A stretch of DNA of 7,012 bases from Ruminococcus sp. UBA4321 (lineage in GTDB: Bacteria; Bacillota; Clostridia; Oscillospirales; Ruminococcaceae), in the NCBI GenBank assembly GCA_002393815.1, contig DGUB01000020.1:1-7012 (forward strand), written 5' to 3'. Made by a program: the position numbers and the translations under genes. The notes beneath the pieces are model-generated. The model was not told where the DNA came from. It searched no databases and worked only from the letters and a program-made list of their open reading frames with translations. Position 1 is the stretch's first letter. Each line of letters opens with the position of its first letter. Below are positions 1 through 5,366 of the stretch, piece after piece.

Positions 1-824
1 ATGGTCAATGCGCCGTAAGTCGAGCCGGACTGTTTTCTGTCCCATTTTTTGCGCATGAGTCCGGAACTGCGATAGATTTCGTCCATTTTTCCGGCATCGC
101 CTGCGCACCAGAAAGCCAGCATATTACAAAAAGCAATATCGGCTTCTGACTGTGACGGATATTCCGAAAAATCGCCCTGATACAGACTTTCAAACTTTGC
201 ACCGTTGGCAGAATTACTGGCTTTTTCGATAATTTCATGAACAGAAAGACTTGTTTCAGAAAGCGTCATCTGCCCGGAATCAGAACTTTCAGAACCGCCT
301 AAATATTTCTGATGCAACGGCTTGATTTCTTCGGTTCTGTCCGGAATGTCCTCACGGTCAGAAATAGCATTGCCCGTCATGACGAAAAAGCGACCGCTGT
401 CGTACATCTCGATTTTGCCGTTTTTGCGCCGTCCTTCGGGCAATCTGCCCTTGCAGATGATGTGAATCCCATTGCCGGACTGACTCCATTCTGTATAGCT
501 GTCAAGATTTGTCAGAAATTCACCGATTGTATTCGCATAATCGCCATCGGCACAGGCGGCTAATTCGTCCGGCATGTCGTCCAAATCGACACCGAAATAG
601 CCGGAATTCTCGAACATAAAGCCGATACCGGCAAAGTCTCTGGAAACGATTTCCGCCGTTTCAAAATCTGTCCATGTTTCGGGATGATTGCTTTGTGCCT
701 GACCGCCTGTTTTCGGATTTATCGGAATTTTTGAAACTCCGGAATGCGATTTCGGGTCGGGCTTTGCCTTCCAGACGACCCAGTTCGGGAGTTTTTTGAG
801 TTCTTCGGGAATTAATTCATACAT
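1..824 (-). CDS. Primase/polymerase (PrimPol) N-terminal part, partial at left edge
   Basis: This is the first 274 codons of a phage/plasmid primase; the reading frame is open to the window edge, so the C-terminal part (often a superfamily 3 or DUF927-like helicase in this family) is not seen. Residues 1-60 carry the usual opening with LPNWVVWK and IPINPKTG. The catalytic PrimPol signatures follow: GVDLDD at 78-83 (metal-binding acids D80 and D82), SGNGIH at 116-121 (H121, nucleotide binding) and MYDSGRFFVMTGN at 140-152. Residues 239-262 (FWCAGD, then a Met-Asp-Glu-Ile stretch and RKKWDR) match the small helical region that follows PrimPol domains in NrS-1-like primases. The expected role is to make primers, and possibly extend DNA, at the phage origin. 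The ATG at 824 is preceded by AGGAG (834-838) with nine bases between. It is the last gene of the run and is separated from the DUF669 gene by 71 bp and a hairpin. The family is fairly sure; the domain beyond the edge is unknown. Confidence 0.85.
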   Translation of the reverse strand, partial: MYELIPEELKKLPNWVVWKAKPDPKSHSGVSKIPINPKTGGQAQSNHPETWTDFETAEIVSRDFAGIGFMFENSGYFGVDLDDMPDELAACADGDYANTIGEFLTNLDSYTEWSQSGNGIHIICKGRLPEGRRKNGKIEMYDSGRFFVMTGNAISDREDIPDRTEEIKPLHQKYLGGSESSDSGQMTLSETSLSVHEIIEKASNSANGAKFESLYQGDFSEYPSQSEADIAFCNMLAFWCAGDAGKMDEIYRSSGLMRKKWDRKQSGSTYGALT

Positions 825-857
825 GAAAAATCACTCCTGATAAATTTAGATAACAAA

Positions 858-886
858 TCCGGACGGACGGAAAACCGTCCGCCGGA
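858..886 (-). terminator. Strong hairpin between DUF669 and primase genes (terminator or attenuator candidate)
   Basis: The arms TCCGG-A-CGGACGG (858-870) and CCGTCCGCCGGA (875-886) pair over 12 bp with a single bulged base and an AAAA loop (TTTT in the minus-strand transcript). The stem is almost pure G/C. On the transcribed strand it is followed by ATTTGTTATC, which is U-rich but not an unbroken U tract, so full intrinsic termination is doubtful. Partial termination (lowering primase expression relative to the ssDNA-binding protein) or a 3' mRNA-stabilising stem are both plausible. Confidence 0.55.
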
Positions 887-895
887 ATGTAGTGC

Positions 896-1459
896 TTAAA
901 ACGGAATGTCATCATCAGAGATAATTTCCTGAAAATCGTTCAGGCTTTCGTCTTCCGGAACAGCAGGCGCAGGCGGTGCGCTGTAAGCCGGATTCAGCGC
1001 AGAATCGCTATTTTCGTATTCATCGGGGTCGGATTCGTGAACGCCACGGAGTTGGTCAATCTTTTCGCTGAGCTTGCCGTTATAAGTTTCGTGATGGACA
1101 ATCACTCTGAGTTCCTTGCCGATAAGCAAACGGCAGATGTCGTTCATATCCTCGAATTCCTTGCCGGAGCTGAGAATTCCGGTCACGTCAAGCAGGCGAT
1201 ACAGGTGAGCGTAATTATAATTTCCGACCTGTCTGTCCATATCGTTGAGCTTTTCGGGGGTTTTCTGGAAGATATTCAGAAACAGGATTCTGTTCTGACA
1301 GGGCTGTTTCACGTCATCACGGATTTTCAGGCGGACAGAAAGCTGCGGTCTGCCGGACTTCGTGGGGCGTTCCTCTGCCTGCTCGATGAAAACTTCATAT
1401 TCTCCGCAGGGAACAAGCGAAAATTCCTGTTTTTCGGGCTTTTTTCCAAAGTTAAACAT
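896..1459 (-). CDS. DUF669 phage protein, probable single-stranded DNA-binding protein
   Basis: This 187-residue protein of the DUF669 family is common in replication blocks of Firmicutes phages, where it is taken to bind ssDNA. The N-terminal half has the family pattern: PCGEYEVFIEQAEERPTKSG (17-36), a beta-rich stretch with KIRDDVKQPCQNR (45-57), then LYRLLDVTG (87-94 region). Residues 140-180 form a low-complexity acidic and Ala/Pro-rich linker, and the protein ends in SDDDIPF, very like the acidic tip with which bacterial SSB recruits partner proteins. An in-frame ATG lies upstream at 1519, but it would sit inside the preceding nuclease gene and has no ribosome site. The ATG at 1459 has GGAGG (1467-1471) seven bases upstream and gives the MFNFGKKPEKQ start usual for the family. 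It lies 17 bp after the VRR-NUC gene. The family call is good; ssDNA binding is inferred from family and tail. Confidence 0.85.
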   Translation of the reverse strand: MFNFGKKPEKQEFSLVPCGEYEVFIEQAEERPTKSGRPQLSVRLKIRDDVKQPCQNRILFLNIFQKTPEKLNDMDRQVGNYNYAHLYRLLDVTGILSSGKEFEDMNDICRLLIGKELRVIVHHETYNGKLSEKIDQLRGVHESDPDEYENSDSALNPAYSAPPAPAVPEDESLNDFQEIISDDDIPF

Positions 1460-1466
1460 AAAAATA

Positions 1467-1471
1467 CCTCC
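1467..1471 (-). promoter_or_regulatory. Ribosome binding site fixing the DUF669 start
   Basis: GGAGG on the minus strand lies seven bases before the ATG at 1459. It selects this start over the upstream in-frame ATG at 1519, which would add 20 residues unlike the family. Confidence 0.8.
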
Positions 1472-1476
1472 ATGAA

Positions 1477-1791
1477 TTAAGATTTGATTAAATTGATTGC
1501 ATCTTCGACACTTCTGCAAACTCCGGCGATTGCACCGGAACTCTGCATTGCTTCGAGAAAGTGCTTTTGTTCGGGAGAGACTCTGCCGGATTTGGTCTTG
1601 ATTTCGAGATAAACCGCTTTTCCGTCAGATTTGCGGTGTCCGTTCAAATCAGAGTAGCCTTTCGGCACTCCAGTCGAGAAATACCGTCCGTCAGGTGTAA
1701 ATCCTCTGCCGACATTCGTCCGGAAAATCACGCAGTACGGCGAAACCGCCGCCATGATTTCGAGCATGAGCCTGTGTTCTTTCGTCATCAT
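1477..1791 (-). CDS. VRR-NUC domain nuclease
   Basis: This 104-residue stand-alone VRR-NUC protein belongs to the PD-(D/E)XK nuclease superfamily and is typical of phages, where such proteins act as structure-specific endonucleases or Holliday-junction resolvases. The motifs are in order: an N-terminal helix with E11, FRTNVGRGFTPDGRY (23-37), GVPKGYSDLNG (41-51) with catalytic D48, then YLEIKTKSGRVSPEQKHF (61-78) with the E63-x-K65 pair and Q75, and a closing GVCRSVEDAINLI (90-102). The whole protein is about the family's usual length, so it looks intact. The start at 1791 has AAAGGGGG (1797-1804) five bases upstream and overlaps the helicase stop as ATGA, which suggests translational coupling. 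A second ATG at 1788 would remove one residue. An in-frame ATG at 1821 lies deep in the helicase gene and lacks a ribosome site. Likely partners are the helicase before it and the DUF669 protein after it. Confidence 0.9.
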   Translation of the reverse strand: MMTKEHRLMLEIMAAVSPYCVIFRTNVGRGFTPDGRYFSTGVPKGYSDLNGHRKSDGKAVYLEIKTKSGRVSPEQKHFLEAMQSSGAIAGVCRSVEDAINLIKS

Positions 1792-3122
1792 AAAAACCCC
1801 CTTTCCTTCGCCTGATACCATGCCCAGCCTTTTTTATAGTGATGTGCTTCTGCATAAGCAAGAAGTTCCTGATAGCTTTTACAAGCCGATGCAGGCTTGA
1901 TATTGAAATGAAATCCCTCAATCTTTTTGATTTCGGCAGATTCATCAATCTGGATTTCTCTGGATTTGACCGGAAACACATGGTGACAGTACGGACAAAC
2001 TACCGGACTGGTTTCCGGAACGAACACGCCGAAGCATTTCGGACACTGCACTGTCTGCAAATCCTTTTCGGCTAAGAGCTTTTTGAGGTGCTTTTTCGGA
2101 TTGCCTTCGAGTGTCCATTCTCGGTCATCATCGGGCATTCCGTGCCGTCCGTAGTTTCCGACATGGTCTAAGATGATTGCTTTTTTGTTCGGACGATAGC
2201 GCATACAGCGCATTGCCTGCTGAATATACAGAGTCAAGCTTTGTGTGGGTCTGAGCATTATCACACAGCCACAGTCGGGAACGTCAAATCCCTCTGAAAT
2301 CAAATCGACATTGCAGAGAATTTGAATCTTGCCTTTCCTGAAATTCTCAATCATTTCAGAACGCTGTTGTTTCGGAGTTTCGCCGTCAATGTGTTCCGCC
2401 GGAATGCCGGCTTTCCGGAATTCCTCTGCCATGCTCTGGGAATGCTTCACAGATGCGCAGTAGCAGACGGCTTTCACACCTTTTGCAAACTGCTGATAAT
2501 ATTTAATCACATCGCCGAAAATCTTCGGCTTGGACATTGCAGTTTCGATAGATTTGGAATCAAATTCGCCTCTTGAAATCTTGATGCCGGATAAATCGGC
2601 GATATCCGGAGCATAATAGTCATAGGGAGCTAAACACTGATTTTCGATAAGCCATTTTGCCGAAACACCGACGATTAAATCATCATTGACATCGACAAGT
2701 CCTGAGCCGTCCAGCCGGACGGGCGTTGCGGTAACGCCCACCCGATAGGATTTTTTAAAATAATCATAGATTTTCCGGTAAGAATTGGATTTGCTGTGAT
2801 GATTTTCGTCCGTGATGATTAAATCCGGAGTTCGCAGGCTTGCCAGCCGTCTGGATGCGGTCTGAATCATCATAATGTCGCACATGCTCATGTCAACGCC
2901 CCACCAGTTGAACGTTCTGAAAATCTGTTCACAGAGTTCTTTCCTGTGAACCAGAAACAGAACATTCTTGTGATTGAGAGTTGTCCGCTTTGCGATTTCG
3001 GCAACTATCACAGACTTACCGCCGCCGCACGGCAGAACAATGCACGGAGCTTTATGCCCGGTTCTCCATGATTTTTGCGTCCGGAGAATCAGTTCTGTCT
3101 GATAATCACGAAGCTGTGGCAT
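1788..3122 (-). CDS. Superfamily 2 DEAD/DEAH-type helicase with C-terminal zinc ribbon
   Basis: This 444-residue phage helicase should use ATP to unwind or translocate on DNA during phage replication or recombination. Visible motifs are LRDYQ (4-8, Q-motif region), LPCGGGKS (30-37, Walker A, K36), LVHRKEL (57-63, motif Ia), DENHH (105-109, motif II in place of DEAH), GVTATP (129-134, motif III), SEGFDVPDC (276-284, motif V) and QQAMRCMR (301-308, motif VI without the usual Gly-Arg). The motif II and VI variants are, as far as I recall, normal for this phage family, so the enzyme is probably active. A four-cysteine zinc ribbon follows at CPKC (360-363) and CPYC (376-379), then a basic and aromatic C-terminal tail. 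The ATG at 3122 overlaps the end of the ATPase gene by 17 bp, with GAAGGAG about ten bases upstream. Its own stop overlaps the nuclease start as ATGA. The exact DNA substrate cannot be told from sequence. Confidence 0.92.
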   Translation of the reverse strand: MPQLRDYQTELILRTQKSWRTGHKAPCIVLPCGGGKSVIVAEIAKRTTLNHKNVLFLVHRKELCEQIFRTFNWWGVDMSMCDIMMIQTASRRLASLRTPDLIITDENHHSKSNSYRKIYDYFKKSYRVGVTATPVRLDGSGLVDVNDDLIVGVSAKWLIENQCLAPYDYYAPDIADLSGIKISRGEFDSKSIETAMSKPKIFGDVIKYYQQFAKGVKAVCYCASVKHSQSMAEEFRKAGIPAEHIDGETPKQQRSEMIENFRKGKIQILCNVDLISEGFDVPDCGCVIMLRPTQSLTLYIQQAMRCMRYRPNKKAIILDHVGNYGRHGMPDDDREWTLEGNPKKHLKKLLAEKDLQTVQCPKCFGVFVPETSPVVCPYCHHVFPVKSREIQIDESAEIKKIEGFHFNIKPASACKSYQELLAYAEAHHYKKGWAWYQAKERGFL

Positions 3123-4035
3123 TCTGATTCATCTCCTTCGCCTTGACAGCGCAGTCCCAGCAAAGCTTTCTGCCGTATTTCTTTTCTGTGATTGTAGCAA
3201 TCTGTTCCGGAGCGTGATTCTTTACTGTCTGAATTTCCTGACCGCAGTCGGCGCAAATCAGGGGTTCAGCGGTCTGAAACAGATGTGCAATCTGCTTGAA
3301 ATCGAGGGGCATTTTATCCGGCAGTCCGAAGCGGTTTTTCGCATCCCACCAAGCTGTTTTTGTGGCATACATGACACGTTTCTGACTGGTTGCACGGTGC
3401 TTTTTGCCCTCACTGTCAGTCGCTGTGATATTCGTCTGAAATGCGAGGAACAGCGTCATATCAGACCATTCTTTCAGCATGGGAGCGATTTTATTTGTGG
3501 TCTTGCTTCCGAGCTTCATTTCCCAGTGGTCATATTCGGCAGTTTCTTCCGGCAGAGTGACTTTTTTCGTAATCGCATGACAGAGAATCACGACATTGAC
3601 CCCTGCCGAAATCAGCGGATTTGTCAAATCAAGAAATTTGCTGATTAATTCGCATTCATACTGCCAGCCCTTGCCATAGCCGAAATCCTCAATGCCTTTG
3701 AGAACTTTCTGTTCAGTCGAGTTATCACGGCAGATTTTTTCAATTGCCATGCGTTCCGCCCAGTCGAATGTATCGATGATAACGCTCTGATAGCCTTTCT
3801 GCTGATGATTCTCGGCGATGAATTTCAGTTCGTCGCAGAGCATTTCCCAGCATGTCGGAGAGGGCAGACGGCGGACGTTCATGTGAGTGGTACTGCCCTC
3901 ACAGTCGATGAAAACCGCACCCGGACACTGGCTTGCAAGGGTCGATTTCCCGACACCTTCCTGACCGTAGAGAACGACTTTCAGCCCTTTTCCGTGCTGT
4001 ACGCCGTTGACTTCTTCATAGTTAAACTGGCTCAT
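3106..4035 (-). CDS. Sak4/AAA_24-type phage P-loop ATPase with C-terminal zinc knuckle
   Basis: This 309-residue RecA-fold ATPase belongs to the phage nucleotide-binding group (AAA_24, Sak4-like). Members are linked to single-strand annealing and recombination and usually sit beside DUF669 and helicase genes, as here. Walker A is GQEGVGKS (24-31, K30). The first strand after it, VFIDCEGS (41-48), has the acidic residue typical of the group. Walker B is SVIIDTFDW (84-92, D88), and VVILCHA (148-154) fits the next strand with its sensor position. Residues 261-264 (CADC) and 292-295 (CWDC) make a probable zinc knuckle added to the C-terminus. An in-frame ATG at 4131 would overlap the preceding gene by about 100 bp. 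The ATG at 4035 has AAAGGAG (4043-4049) seven bases upstream and begins the conserved MSQFNYEEV region, so I chose it. It overlaps the preceding zinc-ribbon gene by 14 bp and the helicase gene by 17 bp. Annealing activity is inferred from family. Confidence 0.85.
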   Translation of the reverse strand: MSQFNYEEVNGVQHGKGLKVVLYGQEGVGKSTLASQCPGAVFIDCEGSTTHMNVRRLPSPTCWEMLCDELKFIAENHQQKGYQSVIIDTFDWAERMAIEKICRDNSTEQKVLKGIEDFGYGKGWQYECELISKFLDLTNPLISAGVNVVILCHAITKKVTLPEETAEYDHWEMKLGSKTTNKIAPMLKEWSDMTLFLAFQTNITATDSEGKKHRATSQKRVMYATKTAWWDAKNRFGLPDKMPLDFKQIAHLFQTAEPLICADCGQEIQTVKNHAPEQIATITEKKYGRKLCWDCAVKAKEMNQNATAS

Positions 4036-4228
4036 GTAAATTCTCCTTTCTGCACTCCGGACAGAATTCCGGAGTGCCGTCAAAATGATAATCTTCTTCA
4101 TAGAGTTCTTTTCCGCAGTTATCGCAGACATGAATCATAATACTGTCATGCCGGAAACACGTTTCGCAGGAATGACCGCACCGTGCCGGAGATTTTCCGG
4201 ACAGGCACATCAGAACGTCTTTTATCAT
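4022..4228 (-). CDS. Small double zinc-ribbon protein, function unknown
   Basis: This 68-residue protein has eight cysteines: C8, C17, C21, C24, C35, C38, C56 and C59. The last four form a clear zinc ribbon, CDNC (35-38) and CPEC (56-59), separated by an acidic stretch with Tyr and His. The first four could form a second, less regular site (spacing 8-3-2). It is small, soluble and without membrane segments. The ATG at 4228 overlaps the stop of the coiled-coil gene as ATGA, so coupled translation is likely. A weak AGGTGCAGG precedes it. The end overlaps the ATPase start by 14 bp, and the codons for its last zinc knuckle form a perfect hairpin just before the ATPase ribosome site. I do not recognise the gene. 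Its tight place between genes and its spaced CxxC pairs argue that it is real. A role as a DNA- or protein-binding adaptor is possible but is only a guess. Confidence 0.7.
   Translation of the reverse strand: MIKDVLMCLSGKSPARCGHSCETCFRHDSIMIHVCDNCGKELYEEDYHFDGTPEFCPECRKENLHEPV
4043..4049 (-). promoter_or_regulatory. Ribosome binding site fixing the ATPase start
   Basis: AAAGGAG on the minus strand lies seven bases before the ATG at 4035. It is the best Shine-Dalgarno match near this gene and selects 4035 over the in-frame ATG at 4131. It begins two bases after the foot of the 4052-4077 hairpin. Confidence 0.8.
4052..4077 (-). promoter_or_regulatory. Perfect 10-bp hairpin next to the ATPase ribosome site
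   Basis: GCACTCCGGA (4052-4061) and TCCGGAGTGC (4068-4077) are exact inverted repeats around a six-base loop. The hairpin lies wholly inside the zinc-ribbon gene, over the codons for its CPEC knuckle, and its 3' foot in the mRNA is two bases from the AAAGGAG of the ATPase gene. Ribosomes finishing the upstream gene would melt it, so it may tie ATPase translation to translation of the zinc-ribbon protein. This role is inferred. Confidence 0.5.
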
Positions 4229-5262
4229 GCCTGCACCTGCTTTCTGATTTCGTCCAGATTGTGCAGCACACCTTTGAGCGCATTTTCGGACTTATCAAGA
4301 AATGCCGTATCCGGATATTCTCCCAGAAAATCTAAAAGCTGTTTCATGCAGATGCCCACAGCCCCGAGCTGACTTCTGAATTGTTTCATTTCCGGCGATT
4401 CTTCCGAAGTATCGGGCTTTTTAGCAAGTGCAAGCTGTTCCCTGAGTTTTGTCACTTCTGCAAACGCATTGTCTCTCTGGAGATTTGCCCTGCTGATTTC
4501 TTCCTGCGCTTCTTCCTTGACACGCTGTCTTTCCTCAACAAGCTGCTGATTCATATTAGAAGTGAATTCTGCAAAGCGTTTTTCCTCGGCATCGGAAACA
4601 GCCTGTTCCTGATTTTCATAGTCCCAGATTTTGAGTTCCAGTTCGGTATTCTGTTCCGTAAGGGATTCATTTTGCGCTTTCAAACGTTCGATTTCTTCGA
4701 GTGTTTCGGGGTCTTTTTCAAAGACGGTATCACGGGGCTGATTTTCGAGTTCCTGAACCTGCACTTGCAGTTCATCACGGCATTCTTTCAGACCGCTGTT
4801 TTCGGATTGAAGTTCTGCGATTCTGGATTCTGACTGTTTCTGTTTCTTTTCCAGTTCAGCGATTTTTTTCTCAAGATTGCGCTTAGAAATATCAGACACA
4901 TCATTTTCCTGCATAATTGTTTCACGGTCACTTTCAGACAATCTGGATAGTACATAAAGGTTCGATATTGAAATTTGTTTTGTCACCCCGGGGTTACAAA
5001 ATTCTTCAGGAAGATTCTCTACAATAGAGATATACTGATAACCCTGCTTCCGGCTGAATCCAATTTCATTTGTGACATATTCCTCGAAATTGGAATACCC
5101 TAATTCTTTGTAGAGTTTTCCGTCACGCATAGCAATTAGAGATTTGCCGATTTCCCAGACAGCATCTCTTGCAAGCTGAATATTGGACATGATGTTTTCT
5201 GTCAGCTTTTTTGCTTCGACAAATTCCTGTGACACAACGATTTCATTCTTATTTTCCTGCAT
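4225..5262 (-). CDS. DUF3102-like protein with long coiled coil, probable DNA-binding accessory factor
   Basis: This 345-residue protein has an N-terminal helical domain and a long coiled coil. Residues 15-85 (AVWEIGKSLIAM at 34-45, LGYSNFEEYV at 54-63, GFSRKQGYQYISI at 68-80) look like the DUF3102/helix-turn-helix region found in phage and conjugative-element proteins. Residues 95-130 add short helices such as ISISNLYVLSRLSE (97-110). From about 128 to 285 the sequence is highly charged, rich in Glu, Gln, Lys and Leu, with heptad-like spacing, broken by a short Pro/Asp segment near 175-188. The C-terminal 55 residues are a mixed helical segment. Two earlier in-frame ATGs (5325, 5283) lack ribosome sites; the ATG at 5262 has AAAGGAG (5274-5280) upstream with rather long spacing. 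It is the first gene of the overlapping cluster. It likely binds DNA and forms dimers or filaments, but no function is established. The gene also holds a 24-bp palindrome at 4978-5001. Confidence 0.75.
   Translation of the reverse strand: MQENKNEIVVSQEFVEAKKLTENIMSNIQLARDAVWEIGKSLIAMRDGKLYKELGYSNFEEYVTNEIGFSRKQGYQYISIVENLPEEFCNPGVTKQISISNLYVLSRLSESDRETIMQENDVSDISKRNLEKKIAELEKKQKQSESRIAELQSENSGLKECRDELQVQVQELENQPRDTVFEKDPETLEEIERLKAQNESLTEQNTELELKIWDYENQEQAVSDAEEKRFAEFTSNMNQQLVEERQRVKEEAQEEISRANLQRDNAFAEVTKLREQLALAKKPDTSEESPEMKQFRSQLGAVGICMKQLLDFLGEYPDTAFLDKSENALKGVLHNLDEIRKQVQA
4978..5001. repeat. 24-bp near-perfect palindrome inside the coiled-coil gene
   Basis: TTTTGTcACCCC is followed at once by GGGGTtACAAAA. 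Eleven of the twelve base pairs are symmetric and there is no spacer, which is the form of a site for a dimeric DNA-binding protein rather than of a terminator. It covers codons near residues 88-95 (CNPGVTK), just after the predicted helix-turn-helix region of the protein it encodes. Pro CCC is used elsewhere in this gene, so codon choice does not decide whether the palindrome is selected. Confidence 0.6.
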
Positions 5263-5273
5263 AAATGCAACAA

Positions 5274-5280
5274 CTCCTTT
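5274..5280 (-). promoter_or_regulatory. Ribosome binding site fixing the coiled-coil protein start
   Basis: AAAGGAG on the minus strand lies 11 bases before the ATG at 5262. The spacing is on the long side, but no other start in this frame has any match. Confidence 0.6.
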
Positions 5281-5307
5281 CATAAACGGGTTTCGGAACG
5301 CCTTTCC

Positions 5308-5325
5308 TTGTATGTTTCTGTACAA
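5308..5325. repeat. Short inverted repeat, possible operator
   Basis: TTGTA (5308-5312) and TACAA (5321-5325) are exact inverted repeats around eight bases. It lies in the gap before the coiled-coil gene and overlaps the only promoter-like hexamers there. The arms are short, so chance is possible. Confidence 0.3.
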
Positions 5326-5346
5326 TTTTCATAAAAAAATTACAAT

Positions 5347-5366
5347 TCAGGCGGCTTTCTGCCTGA
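5347..5366 (-). terminator. Hairpin over the pcfJ-like stop codon, weak terminator candidate
   Basis: TCAGGC (5347-5352) and GCCTGA (5361-5366) pair over six bases with an eight-base loop, and the TGA stop is in the stem. In the transcript ATTGTAA and then seven U follow. The gap before the U run makes efficient termination doubtful; it may reduce read-through into the coiled-coil gene. Confidence 0.3.

Larger units (their letters stand above)
5263..5346 (-). promoter_or_regulatory. 84-bp intergenic region with weak promoter- and operator-like features
   Basis: This is the only sizeable gap upstream of the overlapping gene cluster. It is A/T-rich on the PcfJ side, with a run of seven T (5333-5339, minus strand). 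TTGTAA (5340-5345) and TACAGA (5317-5322), both read on the minus strand, are 17 bases apart; the first is a fair -35 and the second a poor -10. An inverted repeat TTGTA/TACAA with an eight-base spacer spans 5308-5325 and would overlap such a promoter. The AAAGGAG ribosome site sits at 5274-5280. A promoter is suggested mostly by position. Confidence 0.35.

Noticed and set aside
5..238. 77-codon minus-strand frame near the left edge
   Set aside because: It is out of frame with the PrimPol gene, which covers the same DNA with conserved family sequence up to the window edge.
1037..1480. 147-codon open frame on the plus strand
   Set aside because: It is antisense to the DUF669 gene, which matches a known family in the other direction; no start signal is seen.
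1691..1981. 96-codon minus-strand frame across the helicase/nuclease junction
   Set aside because: It overlaps two well-supported genes in the third frame and has no ribosome site or domain.
1788..3122. Helicase judged inactive because motif II is DENH and motif VI lacks the usual Gly-Arg
   Set aside because: All other motifs are intact and the same variants are, to my knowledge, normal in this phage helicase family.
4022..4138. Shorter start (ATG at 4138) for the zinc-ribbon protein
   Set aside because: No ribosome site precedes it, while the ATG at 4228 is coupled by ATGA to the upstream stop.
4381..4833. 150-codon Phe-rich plus-strand frame that looks membrane-like
   Set aside because: It is the reverse of the Glu/Lys-rich coiled coil (GAA and AAA read backwards give Phe and Leu codons), so the hydrophobic look is an artefact.
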